A DNA stretch of 64,000 bases from Clostridium sp. AN503 (GTDB lineage Bacteria; Bacillota; Clostridia; Lachnospirales; Lachnospiraceae), in contig NZ_JBFDTP010000002.1 in the NCBI RefSeq assembly GCF_040719375.1, positions 2,542,001 to 2,606,000 of the forward strand. Direction: 5' to 3'. The notes below the pieces were generated by a model, which did not search any database, had not been told where the DNA came from, and saw only the letters and a list, made by a program, of their open reading frames with translations. Numbering within the stretch: the stretch's first letter is position 1; every line of letters begins with the position of its first letter. The position numbers and the translations under genes were made by a program. Shown here one piece after another: positions 19,101-28,547 of the stretch.

Positions 19101-22100
19101 TTCGCTCCTTTCACATAAGTCACTTCTATGATATTTTTGCTATTCCCTACTTCGGTCTGGCTCCCTGTCGCAGTAAAGTTTGCTTCGCCATTTACAAATT
19201 CCGGGCTATTTTTCACGTAACCAACAGTCGCATTCGTCAGCGGAGTGCCATCGTACGGCTTTTCTCCGCCTCCAGACTCCAGTGACACTGCTCTCTTATT
19301 TATGATTACTGCCGCAGTTCCCGTACTTGGCTCATATCCGGTTCGCATTGCCTGGAAACCAATCATATAGGTTCCTGCATCTTTGTATAACGGGCTCGTC
19401 TCCAAGGTGTAATTTCCTTCTGCATCCTGGTAACGTATGATCGCATCTGCCACGTTTGCCGTTGCTTCTACCCCATATGAGTTTCCGTCATAGGTTTCTA
19501 TCACATCTTTTGCAGACACCGTCAGGCCCGTTTTATTAACGTTTACAATCAGCGAACCTTCTTTCAGAATCACATCATAATTCTCCGGATTTGAGTTCTC
19601 TGCATAGGTCACTTTTATAACGTTATCGCTGTGCCCTACCTCGGTCTGACTTCCTGCCGCCGCAAATTTTGCCTCATTATTTACAAACTCCAGGCTGCCT
19701 TCCTCATACCCTACCTGTTCATTCGTCAGCGGAGTACCGTCATATGGCTTTACTCCACCTCCAGACTTCAGGGTTACTTTCCTCTTGCTTATGGTTATTG
19801 CCGCAGTTCCCGTACTTGACTCATATCCGGTCCGCGTTGCCTGGAAACCAATCATGTAGGTTCCTGCATCTTTATATACCGGGCTCGTCTCTAAGGTATA
19901 ATTCCCTTCTGCATCCTGGTAACGTATGGTCGCATCTGCTATACTTGCCTTTGCTTCCACCCCATATTCGTTTCCATTATAGGTTTCCGTCACATCTTTC
20001 GCAGACACCGTCAAGCCCGCTTTGTTTATGTTTACAGTCAGTGTACCCTCGTTCCGAGACACATTATAGTTATCCGGCTTTGATCCTTCTATATAAGTCA
20101 CTTCGATCGTGTTCTTACTGTAACCCACATCAGTCTGGCTTCCTACTGCTTTAAATTCCACCTCGCCTTTTACGAACTCCAGGCTGTCTTTCATGTAACC
20201 TACTGATGCATTTGTCAGCGGAGTGCCATCATACGGCTTCTCTCCGTCTCCAGACTCTAAAACAACATTCCTCCGACTTATCGTTACAGTCGCAGTTCCC
20301 GTTGCTGGCTTATATCCGTCCTTAACTGCCTGGAATTCTATCCTGTAGGTCCCAGCATCTTTGTATAACGGACTCCTCTCTAAGGTATAATTCCCCTCTG
20401 CATCCCGGTAACGTACGGTCGCATCTGCTATACTTGCCTTTGCTTCTACTCCGTATGAGTTTCCGTCATAGATTTTAGCCACATTGTTTGCGAGCACAGT
20501 CAGACCTGTTTCATTGAGTGTTACAGTCAATGTACCCTCGTTTCGAACTACATTATAGTTATTCGGATTTGCTCCTTCTGTATAAGTCACTTCGATCGTG
20601 TTCTTACTGTAACCTACCTCAGTCTGGCTTCCTGCTGCTTTGAAGCTTGCTTCGCCTTTTACAAACTCCAAACTGTCTTTCATATAGCCCACTGCTGTAT
20701 TTGTCAACGGAGTGCCATCATACGGCTTCTCTCCGTCTCCAGACTCTAAAACAACATTTCTCTGACTTATCGTTACAGTCGCAGTTCCCGTCGCTGGCTT
20801 ATATCCGTCCTTAACTGCCTGGAATTCTATCCTGTAGGTCCCAGCATCTTTGTATAACGGACTCTTCTCTAAGGTATAGTTCCCCTCTGCATCCCGGTAA
20901 CGTACGGTCGCATCTGCTACATTTGCCTTTGCTTCTACTCCGTATGAGTTTCCGTCATAGATTTTAGCCACATTGTTTGCGAGCACAGTCAGACCTGTTT
21001 CATTGAGTGTTACAGTCAGTGTACCCTCGTTTCGGGCTACGTTATAGTTATCCGGTTTTGCTCCTTCTGTATAAGTCACTTCGATCGTGTTCTTACTGTA
21101 ACCTACCTCAGTCTGGCTTCCTGCTGCTTTGAAGCTTGCTTCGCCTTTTACGAACTCCAGGCTGTCTTTTGTGTAACCTGCTTCCGCATTCGTCAGTGGG
21201 GTACCGTCATATGGCTTTTCTGCACCACCGGATACAAGCGAGACATCCCTCCTATTTATAGTCACAATTGCAGTTCCCACACTTGGCTTATACCCATTCC
21301 GCACAGCCTGGAAGCCTACGGTGTAAGTCCCTGCATCTTTGTATAATGGACTCTTTCCCAACGTATACCTGCCATCATCGTCCTGATACAGAATTACCGC
21401 ATCTGCAATATTGGCTACCGCTTTTATTCCGTATGAGGTTCCGTCATAAATCACAATTACATCATTCGCTGACACAGTAAGGCCTGTTTCATTGCGGTTT
21501 ACAGTCAGTATTCCCTCGTTTCGAGACACATTATAGTTGTTTTCGTTCACGCCTTCGGCATAGGTCACTTTGATGGTATTGTTGCTGTTGCCTACCTCGG
21601 TCTGACTTCCTGTCGCTGCAAAACTCGCTTCACCTTTTACAAACTCAAGACTGTCTTCTGCATATCCTACTGTTTGATTCGTCAGTGGAGTACCATCATA
21701 CGGTTTCTCTCCGCCACCAGATTCCAACGACACTGTTCTCTTGCTTATTGTTACAGTTGCACGTCCCGTACTTGGCTCATATCCGGTCCGCGTTGCCTGG
21801 AAACCCACAATATAAGTCCCTGCATCTTTAAATAACGGACTCGTCTCTAAGGTATAGTTTCCATTTACATCCTGGTAACGTATAGCCGCATCCACAAGGC
21901 TTGCCTTTGCTTCCACTCCATATCCGTTTCCGTCATAGATCTTCGTCACATCGTCTGCCGACACAGTCAGGCCTGTTGTGTTGGTGAATACGCTTAGGGT
22001 ACCTTCGTTCACACTTACATTGTAGTTGTCCGGGTTCGCACCTTCCGCATATGTCACCTCTATGGTGTTCTTGCTATCTCCCACCTCGGTCTGGCTTCCT

Positions 22101-25100
22101 GTCGCCAAAAAACTCGCCTCGTTATTGACAAATTCAAGACTACCTTTTGCATATCCTACTGTTTGATTCGTCAATGGGATGCCATCATACGGCTTCTCTC
22201 CACCGCCAGATTCCAGGATCACCCTTCTCTGCTTAATTGTAAACGGATCTGTCGCATTGATCTCTGCACAATTGTCCGTTGCCGCCCAAGTTGCCTTCAC
22301 AACATAGTTGCCTGCCTGCGTTGGTTTCTCTGCCGCATAAGTATTGTCGTCTTCACCAGCTTTTTTGTAAGTATAAGTCGGAAGTGCATAATCACCTCCA
22401 TTTACACTCGCAGTCACCTCGCTGGCAATTTCACCATAAGTCCAGTCATCAAGATTCACCATTCCGGTAAATGCCTCTACAGGTGCCTGCGAAATTTCCA
22501 GACTGCCTGCAGTTTCGGTGACAATATAATTCTCTGTCACATCCTTATGATCAGCTGTCAGAATTTTCACGCTGCCAGTAAACGCTCCCTTATAAGTTCC
22601 CACATTTGTACCGCTAATCCGGTAGCTGTAGTCCTCCTCATTTACTGACTGCCCTATTACAAGTCCACTGTTTTTCGTTCCATTAAAACGTTCTACGGTA
22701 TAATCAGTTTTTGTATAGGCAGTCCCTGTATATGGTTGTTTTTCCTGCCATCCGGTGCCTGTTATCAATATCGGCCGTCTGGTGATTACCAGCTTCTGTT
22801 CACCGGTCACATAACCGTCATAGTTCTTGCCGGATGCACGTACCTGGATCGTCATATCCACCGCATCTGTTATTGTAATGCTGGTGTTATCGGTCGTCCA
22901 TTTTATACCATCCACACTATACTCTATCAATACAGTTCCGCCATGAATATCCGTTGCGCTCGCCGCTGCTGCTTCCAGTGGCTGACCATCATATACTTTT
23001 CCTGCGTTAACCGTCGTCAACTGTATGTTACCTTTAATATCGCCTTCAACGATTGTAAGGGATCCGGACGCTGTTGTGATCGTATAGTTATCTGTCACAT
23101 TCTTTTGCCCATCCATGATGACTGCAGTCCCCGTAAAGGCACCTGTATAAGTGTCTACATCCGTTCCACTCAATCGGTAGTTCAGCCCGCCCAGATCATG
23201 TCCTGCAACCAAACCACGATCCTCAGCTTCACTGAACTGCTCCACTGTATAGCCGCTTGTAGTATAAGCGTTTCCAGTATACGGCTGTATATCTGTCCAC
23301 CCATCTCCTGTTATGGATACTGGGCGTTTGCTGATAATCAGGCTCTGTGTTCCCTTTGCATAGCCAGTATAGTTCTTTCCGCTCGCACGTACCTGGATCG
23401 TCATCTCTGCCACATCTTCTACCGCAATATCCGCAGCATTCTCCGTCCAACTCCTGCCGTCTGTACTATACTCTACTTTTACATCTTCACCATTTATATC
23501 TTCCGCGCTTGCAATCCCAGGCATCAGGGGCTGACCATCATATACTTTTCTTACATCTCTCGTTTCCAGAGTAATATTGGATCCGATGTCAGATTTATTA
23601 ATAATCAGACCACCATCAACAACATTTATATGAATGATCAAAAATTCATCACTTGACGCTTCAAAATCAGATGGCGCCAGGTTCATCGGATAACTACCCG
23701 CATTCGTTTGAGTGACACTCGCTTTATTTGCAGAAGCTGAAACCAACTTTATCTGTACACGGGGATCACTGACGTCAAATCCTTCTACCGTATGTGGCTG
23801 CCCATTGTAATCTACAGTCGTCTTATGGCCTGTCACTGTTATTGTGATTTCCTTTGGAATCCACTTTGCATACAAATCTTTATCGCCGGTAGTGTACTTT
23901 TCGAGATTGGTGACTTTTTGAGTATACGCTTCATCACTATACCATCCATCAAATGTGTACGCCTTTCTGGTCGCATCCCCATACTGGAATTGATCCAGAT
24001 AATTGTATGAATTTCGATTGGAGTGAATGGCATCTTCAACATTATGGTATGTGATCGTATATTCAATCAAATCGAAATATAGTTTGATCTCGCTTACCCC
24101 GGTGCCTGTCGTCACTTCTACTTCACGATTAGATTTTCCAGGATTAAATGCATAGCCGGTCCTTTCTGCCACATTTTGAAAATATCCAACTGTCGTATGA
24201 ATCGGCGCCATCCCTGATATCAACGGCTCATCAGCTGCTTCATAACTTCCATCCGCCTGTTCAAAATATGTATATACAGCATACGGTGCATACTCTGCTA
24301 TCTCAGGAGATACCCAGACTGCTTCCAGTTCTATGGATTTCCGATCTGCTGTCCCAGTTTCTTTCGCATATTTTATTACATCCTCCAGATTTATCACATC
24401 ACCGGGAGCATAAACCCTATCGTTATCACCAAGCTTCCAGCCCTGGAAAATTTTGCCCTCCGTAAACGGAATCTGATTTGAGATATAGATCAGCTTATTA
24501 TCTACAATATTATAAGCTTTCAAATCTTTTGGCAGATTCCCTGTTTCTGTTTCACTGGAATTATAAGCAATGTTATAAGTCTGCAGGTGTGCCCTGACTG
24601 TTAAGAACACCAATTTCACTTTGTTAAAGTTATCATTTGTGACAGAGAAATATTTTTTACCATCCTCTCCTTCGGTAATTTGAGGATAGACAGGTGCACC
24701 ATTGGGTCCCAGAGTATACTGAACCTCGGCATTATCATATCCCAGCTGCAATTCATAGCGGAATTCCAGTGTATTTCTGTTGTAATTCCCCAAAGGCCCA
24801 CTCACTGTAACAGTATCCCACCCTGGCTTATTATTTTTGTCAAGGGTCTCAAGGCCAACACCAATTATAGTTTCTGGCATAACTTCTGGCCATGTACTTC
24901 CACGGAAATTCCCTCTTGTCACCCTAATATCTTCATATGCATTCGTTACTGTGATGGTATACGTATATCTGGGATTGGAGTTTGTTTTTGTTTTTTTAGT
25001 CAGTTCAATCTTAACTGCCGTACCTGTCTTTAAGGTCGTTTCCGCTTTCGCCCCTACATCAAAAGTCTTCGGAACTCTGATGTCCTCTCCGTTGATCTGA

Positions 25101-28100
25101 AAGGAATCCATGCGCCAGTCAGAATCTTTTTGTGTTGTTACACTAAACCAGAACGGCTCGCCTGCTTTATATGACGTCTTGTTATCAGGATCTCCAATAG
25201 AAGGCGTAGGCTTATTATTCTCGTCATATGTATTCCAATCTGCGTTATGCCAGTTCTTCAGGTTTTTATCAACAACCCAATAATCATACGTAGCTACTTT
25301 TGTATAAGTCACTATAACCAGGATTGCATTACTGCCACTTTTAGGTTTTGCCTGAGTTGGGGTAACCTCATAGATCCCATCGCTGTTTTTGCTCTCACTG
25401 ATTGAATATCCGTTGACCGTCACATCAACCCTGTATCCTCGTGCAACGCCAACCAGCAAGCTAAATCCCTTCCCTTCATCCACCTTTTCCGGGCACTGCA
25501 GAATCTTATTGGATGATTCTGAGACTGCTCCTTTCACCTCTGCATTGATCCGATAAGACTCGATGTGAGTCCTGTAATATAATTTGATCGCATCATTCTC
25601 GCCAAGTTTTACAGCCGGTACATCCGCAATGGTCTCGCCCTCACCAACATAACTCCAATATATGGTCCCATAATATACCTGGGCATAGTTAGCCGGGCTA
25701 GCCCCTACCTTTGCCTCTACAAAATCCAATCCATCTATCACATGGCTGTTTTCATTGATCGTTCCCTGCGGGATAAATACCTTTTCTATTAATTGATTAT
25801 CTTTATAAATTGATACAGGTACTGTATCAGCAGCTTTATACCAGAAGTACAACGTATCCTCTATGGGCGTTTCCCTCCCCATGCTGTCAAGTCCTACAAG
25901 CGTATCAGAGATCATTTTTATCTGTTTGATCTCTATGCTGCCCGGATCACTTGCCAGTGTTGCCCTGTCAAAGTTGTAACTTGTTCCTTCTACAGTAATA
26001 AGCGCTTCTACAAAAGATGTCACTGGTACTGCATCTTCCCCCAGTCCAAACTCCAACAGATTTGTTCCGGCTTCCAGTTCTCTTCCCTCACTGTCTACCA
26101 GATGTACATTCAGCGTTTTTCTGGTAAGTTCCTTCAAAAATGTAACTGTATAAACGGAGAAATGCGTAGCCTCAATCTCCACCTTATCCAAATCAAAATT
26201 CCCGCTGACATCAAAGGTTTCTTTTCCATCCGCCTCTACTTCTATGTTGTCGGCAGATACCTGATTTAGCACAGCTATCTCTTCCGTTCCTCCCAGGGCT
26301 GCCTCAACAGTCTTCGTCGGTGTCTCCAGAGTTGCCACCTGGATCTGATCGGCTTCTCTGCTGGCTTCCCTGATCCTCTGACCGGAAAACTCAACCGTTA
26401 CGAAGTTTTCTCCCCCCTGGGACCATGTGTTGTTAAGCTTCTTGCCATCCAGCATCAGGTTGATATCATAAGCCAGTACAGAGGTTACCATCTTCGGAGT
26501 GTTTTCTGCTGCAGAATCGTTTTCAACCTTTTCTTTTACGGCATCTGCCAGTTCTGCCGTCACCTCAGTCACTTCAAGTTTTGTTCCCTCTGGAATGATT
26601 CCTTCATCTGCATGGACGGTGATGATAACGCCATCACTTGACACGTATGGCTCCGGACTGAATTCCGGATGGTCCATGCCATCCATCTCTTCCAAAGAAG
26701 CTACAATCTCTAAATCTTCCTCCACAGCTTCTACTACATATACATATTCATACTGTGACAAATCAGAAGCGCTGGCAATATCCGCCGTCTCTATTACTTC
26801 CAGCTCTGCTCCGTTCGCGGTCACACCCGTCAACTCATATCCAACCTGCGGGTTCACCCCAAAATACAGGTCCTCACCCTCCATAACCGTATACGCACCA
26901 ACAATGTCAGCCGATCCAACCGGATCTACGGAATAATCCACATGGTATGTACCTTCAACCTCCTCAGCGCCCTTTAAATCTTCCAGCGCCACACGGTAAG
27001 CCCTCGCGTTGGCCGAGTCCCAGATAGTAACAGTATTGAATGCCTTACCTTTTAGATCTCCAAAAAGCTGGATGGTGCCGTTGATATCGTCTTCCAGAAG
27101 CTGTCCGTCCTCCTCAGAAATGGGGGGGGCACTCGTGTTTACATCGTCGCTGGCATCCGGAGTTATGGTATCGTTGGACGCATTTCCATCTGACGGCGCA
27201 CCAGTCTCGTCTTTCACTGTATTATCGGTGAGAGTCTCATCTGCTGCTGAACTTTCTTCTGCTGCGCTGCTTTCTTTAGACGGCTCTGTGGTCTCCTCGA
27301 TTGCTTCAGAGCTTTCCTCAGCCGGTGCAGAAGTTTCCTCTGTGATCTCAGCTTTGGTTTCTTCCTCAGAAGCTTCTGTAGCCGCCTCGGTCTCCGGCTC
27401 TGTTGTGGGGATCTCTTCTACGACTGCTTTGTCTTCTGCCTCCGGGGTCTCCTCCTCATCAATAATCTCGGAAGTTGCCACGCGGAATACTTTATGATTG
27501 GAAATGCCCAACAGCTCTCCATCCATTGCATCGTCCGGCTCATCTGCTTCTGTCTCAGAAGCTGCCTCAGTCTCCGCCTCTGTTTCTGTCTCAGGAACTG
27601 CTTCTGTGGTTTTTTCGATTTCAGGAGCTGAATCGGTTTCTGCCTCTGTGGAAGCCTCAGTCTCAGATGCCGCTCCAGTCTCTGCCTCAGACGCCTTATC
27701 TGCTTCCGTCACATCTTCCGTCTCAGAATCCGCCTCGGAAGATTGATCTGTATTCTCATCTGCCGCATTATTTTCCCCAGAAATCTCAGTATCTTTCTCC
27801 GGCACGCTGTCAGTCTCGTCAGATACACCGCTCTCAGTTTCCGTGGGTTTTACAACCTCACCAGTAACCTTCTTGGTCTCATCGTCAATCATTGTCGTAT
27901 CGCTGTAGTCTTCTGCGAAGGACAGATCCTCCTCGTCAGTATCTACATTAGCAGTATTAGGATTCACCGTAATGCGGGCGGTCTCGTATCCGTCAACGTT
28001 TGCACGGAAGGTCATGACCATGTCGCTCTCGTTTACGAACAGGAATACCACATCTTCCGTTCCTGCATTATAAAATACGGATAGACTGGTGTCTTCCGCC

Positions 28101-28417
28101 GCATATCTGTCGTCGACCTCCACATCCAGTTCATAAACAGCCCCCTGCTTGCCTCCTATCAATTTCTGGTAGGACGTCAGAAGACTTTTGGATTTGGCCT
28201 TCATGCTCAGGGATGCAAAGTCAAAAACATCTCCGCTGTCAACCGCATCTTCGATTGCCTCCCTTATATCATCACCGCTCAACAAAAACAGTGAGTTCTC
28301 CTCTTCACCTGCTGCAAAAGCAATGGTCAGATTCGTTCCAACATTCGTAAATGTCATGGCTACGATCAGCATAAATGCTATCGCACGTCTGTAATTCTTA
28401 CGCAGTTTACTCCACAT
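16106..28417 (-). CDS. Giant LPxTG-anchored adhesin with MBG/YDG-type repeats
   Basis: I start it at ATG 28417, eight bases after AAGGAG (4,103 residues); an ATG ten codons earlier is less well placed. The signal peptide (RRAIAFMLIVAMTF...AFAAG) is followed by about 300 acidic Ser/Thr/Glu-rich residues, a region of beta-rich domains, and a Listeria-Bacteroides-type repeat near residue 1480 (FDGWYSDEAYTQKV). Two YDGQPL MBG-like modules come next, then eight near-identical modules of about 163 residues (EKPYDGTPLTN ... VTISKR). Three DUF11-like domains (FNIKVTNAGNTTL), a Gly run and the sorting signal LPKTG, a hydrophobic helix and RKKEDDN close it. Sortase would link it to peptidoglycan. The repeat array is a stalk; binding is probably N-terminal. 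It has its own promoter and terminator and lies between the SARP regulator and the pilin genes. Confidence 0.95.
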   Translation of the reverse strand: MWSKLRKNYRRAIAFMLIVAMTFTNVGTNLTIAFAAGEEENSLFLLSGDDIREAIEDAVDSGDVFDFASLSMKAKSKSLLTSYQKLIGGKQGAVYELDVEVDDRYAAEDTSLSVFYNAGTEDVVFLFVNESDMVMTFRANVDGYETARITVNPNTANVDTDEEDLSFAEDYSDTTMIDDETKKVTGEVVKPTETESGVSDETDSVPEKDTEISGENNAADENTDQSSEADSETEDVTEADKASEAETGAASETEASTEAETDSAPEIEKTTEAVPETETEAETEAASETEADEPDDAMDGELLGISNHKVFRVATSEIIDEEETPEAEDKAVVEEIPTTEPETEAATEASEEETKAEITEETSAPAEESSEAIEETTEPSKESSAAEESSAADETLTDNTVKDETGAPSDGNASNDTITPDASDDVNTSAPPISEEDGQLLEDDINGTIQLFGDLKGKAFNTVTIWDSANARAYRVALEDLKGAEEVEGTYHVDYSVDPVGSADIVGAYTVMEGEDLYFGVNPQVGYELTGVTANGAELEVIETADIASASDLSQYEYVYVVEAVEEDLEIVASLEEMDGMDHPEFSPEPYVSSDGVIITVHADEGIIPEGTKLEVTEVTAELADAVKEKVENDSAAENTPKMVTSVLAYDINLMLDGKKLNNTWSQGGENFVTVEFSGQRIREASREADQIQVATLETPTKTVEAALGGTEEIAVLNQVSADNIEVEADGKETFDVSGNFDLDKVEIEATHFSVYTVTFLKELTRKTLNVHLVDSEGRELEAGTNLLEFGLGEDAVPVTSFVEALITVEGTSYNFDRATLASDPGSIEIKQIKMISDTLVGLDSMGRETPIEDTLYFWYKAADTVPVSIYKDNQLIEKVFIPQGTINENSHVIDGLDFVEAKVGASPANYAQVYYGTIYWSYVGEGETIADVPAVKLGENDAIKLYYRTHIESYRINAEVKGAVSESSNKILQCPEKVDEGKGFSLLVGVARGYRVDVTVNGYSISESKNSDGIYEVTPTQAKPKSGSNAILVIVTYTKVATYDYWVVDKNLKNWHNADWNTYDENNKPTPSIGDPDNKTSYKAGEPFWFSVTTQKDSDWRMDSFQINGEDIRVPKTFDVGAKAETTLKTGTAVKIELTKKTKTNSNPRYTYTITVTNAYEDIRVTRGNFRGSTWPEVMPETIIGVGLETLDKNNKPGWDTVTVSGPLGNYNRNTLEFRYELQLGYDNAEVQYTLGPNGAPVYPQITEGEDGKKYFSVTNDNFNKVKLVFLTVRAHLQTYNIAYNSSETETGNLPKDLKAYNIVDNKLIYISNQIPFTEGKIFQGWKLGDNDRVYAPGDVINLEDVIKYAKETGTADRKSIELEAVWVSPEIAEYAPYAVYTYFEQADGSYEAADEPLISGMAPIHTTVGYFQNVAERTGYAFNPGKSNREVEVTTGTGVSEIKLYFDLIEYTITYHNVEDAIHSNRNSYNYLDQFQYGDATRKAYTFDGWYSDEAYTQKVTNLEKYTTGDKDLYAKWIPKEITITVTGHKTTVDYNGQPHTVEGFDVSDPRVQIKLVSASANKASVTQTNAGSYPMNLAPSDFEASSDEFLIIHINVVDGGLIINKSDIGSNITLETRDVRKVYDGQPLMPGIASAEDINGEDVKVEYSTDGRSWTENAADIAVEDVAEMTIQVRASGKNYTGYAKGTQSLIISKRPVSITGDGWTDIQPYTGNAYTTSGYTVEQFSEAEDRGLVAGHDLGGLNYRLSGTDVDTYTGAFTGTAVIMDGQKNVTDNYTITTASGSLTIVEGDIKGNIQLTTVNAGKVYDGQPLEAAAASATDIHGGTVLIEYSVDGIKWTTDNTSITITDAVDMTIQVRASGKNYDGYVTGEQKLVITRRPILITGTGWQEKQPYTGTAYTKTDYTVERFNGTKNSGLVIGQSVNEEDYSYRISGTNVGTYKGAFTGSVKILTADHKDVTENYIVTETAGSLEISQAPVEAFTGMVNLDDWTYGEIASEVTASVNGGDYALPTYTYKKAGEDDNTYAAEKPTQAGNYVVKATWAATDNCAEINATDPFTIKQRRVILESGGGEKPYDGIPLTNQTVGYAKGSLEFVNNEASFLATGSQTEVGDSKNTIEVTYAEGANPDNYNVSVNEGTLSVFTNTTGLTVSADDVTKIYDGNGYGVEAKASLVDAAIRYQDVNGNYTLETSPLFKDAGTYIVGFQATRTGYEPSTGRATVTISKRTVSLESGGGEKPYDGTPLTNQTVGYAEDSLEFVKGEASFAATGSQTEVGNSNNTIKVTYAEGVNENNYNVSRNEGILTVNRNETGLTVSANDVIVIYDGTSYGIKAVANIADAVILYQDDDGRYTLGKSPLYKDAGTYTVGFQAVRNGYKPSVGTAIVTINRRDVSLVSGGAEKPYDGTPLTNAEAGYTKDSLEFVKGEASFKAAGSQTEVGYSKNTIEVTYTEGAKPDNYNVARNEGTLTVTLNETGLTVLANNVAKIYDGNSYGVEAKANVADATVRYRDAEGNYTLEKSPLYKDAGTYRIEFQAVKDGYKPATGTATVTISQRNVVLESGDGEKPYDGTPLTNTAVGYMKDSLEFVKGEASFKAAGSQTEVGYSKNTIEVTYTEGANPNNYNVVRNEGTLTVTLNETGLTVLANNVAKIYDGNSYGVEAKASIADATVRYRDAEGNYTLERSPLYKDAGTYRIEFQAVKDGYKPATGTATVTISRRNVVLESGDGEKPYDGTPLTNASVGYMKDSLEFVKGEVEFKAVGSQTDVGYSKNTIEVTYIEGSKPDNYNVSRNEGTLTVNINKAGLTVSAKDVTETYNGNEYGVEAKASIADATIRYQDAEGNYTLETSPVYKDAGTYMIGFQATRTGYESSTGTAAITISKRKVTLKSGGGVKPYDGTPLTNEQVGYEEGSLEFVNNEAKFAAAGSQTEVGHSDNVIKVTYAENSNPENYDVILKEGSLIVNVNKTGLTVSAKDVIETYDGNSYGVEATANVADAIIRYQDAEGNYTLETSPLYKDAGTYMIGFQAMRTGYEPSTGTAAVIINKRAVSLESGGGEKPYDGTPLTNATVGYVKNSPEFVNGEANFTATGSQTEVGNSKNIIEVTYVKGANPANYNVTRNEGVLTVNINKADLTVSAKDVTETYSGNAYGVEAKASIADATVRYRDAEGNYTLETSPMYIDAGTYTIGFQATRTGYEPSTGTAAVIIGQRDVTLESGGGEKPYDGTPLTNATAGYAEGSLEFVNNEASFSATGSQTEVGNSKNTIEVTYSEGANPDNYNVIPNEGILTVNINKTDLTVGASNGGGVYNGTAYKLTDIGASIADATIEYKVGEADWSTEEPSQTNVGNQTVQVRASKEGYETTEPVTAMIEVTPQQINLTGATNEVIYNGSEQYAEGFTPITLTNPTATASVAEGKEAKAVGTDASDTPYMMGLTDADFRITNETTGEDITANYSITYVDGWLKINPVETEVIVTANDAKYIYDGAPHGKLTEGAPASIIGQLSNHSLGGITITGEETNAGTYENKLVPSELKLVDENGNDVTKNYTTITYVPGKLDIEKRDVTITAQPAEKFAGAADPAFTAVIDDNVVPGDNLAYTLARTNAGTEDGEKFGVYGDVIQVLVDDKSEVNANYNITVIPAAFTIWQDLLEVTKTITNAPAPGLGFAEGDEIRFNIKVTNAGNTTLNNITVEDQLADAEILPGEGYTVDANTAVIETMDPQTEVNVAARYVVKATDVGNPEFKNTAVVKSTETEGEGSTDPIPTTGLKVEKSVTNAGTAEGGLFQKDDTVNFDIKVTNTGTTAVTYFRVIDQLNGAEIQPGAGYDVENGYATVQHLAAGETIIIKVTYKVSEADLRKEHFTNIAVAEFTTPGGSKTEEGETPDIPKVDAERNWTVTKAVTNLPSRGSFRIGEDALFDITVTNTGNQTLENIKVTDILSGTMLIAKDGYTLNADGSATIASLRTGESVVLNAAYKVTRDDVRNKSFTNIAVAAIGTEEERGDTGAIATSTANGGGGGGGGGGDSSGPNDNGSTPSGGPGETTTTILPEDVPLASLPIDNMSNSTVVIEDEDVPLGALPKTGRTGANGLILLLSSMMLAAFAVTTRKKEDDN
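18540..22215 (-). repeat. Eight tandem ~489-bp coding repeats in the adhesin
   Basis: The segment encoding KPYDGTPLTN recurs at about 22168, 21678, 21191, 20701, 20211, 19721, 19221 and 18741, a period near 489 bp (163 residues). The units at 20211 and 20701 are almost identical at DNA level. Such arrays readily expand or contract by recombination and may be mis-assembled. Confidence 0.9.
27122..27129 (-). repeat. C8 homopolymer inside the adhesin N-terminal region
   Basis: Eight G on plus read as C8 on the coding strand, encoding SAPPIS near residue 430. A one-base slip would truncate the protein long before the LPKTG anchor. Confidence 0.8.
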
Positions 28418-28486
28418 ACCATGTTCTCCTTTTCCCAAAATTATCATAAAATGACAAAGTGGTCATACTCATCCATTGTTATTTAC

Positions 28487-28519
28487 ACTATACTCCATCA
28501 ACCGTTATGCCAGGCGTTA
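28487..28519 (-). promoter_or_regulatory. Adhesin promoter with candidate SARP direct repeats
   Basis: On minus, TATAGT (28492-28487) is a likely -10. Nine bases upstream lie two direct TAACG repeats (28519-28515 and 28507-28503) instead of a good -35. SARP activators bind direct repeats near -35. The 12-bp period here is not the classical 11. Confidence 0.35.
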
Positions 28520-28547
28520 CTTTATTTGTTTTTTCTAAAAATTTTCT

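Noticed and set aside
22736..23656. 306-codon plus-strand frame within the adhesin region
   Set aside because: It is antisense to the adhesin; the Cys/Tyr-rich composition is a shadow of the repetitive coding strand.
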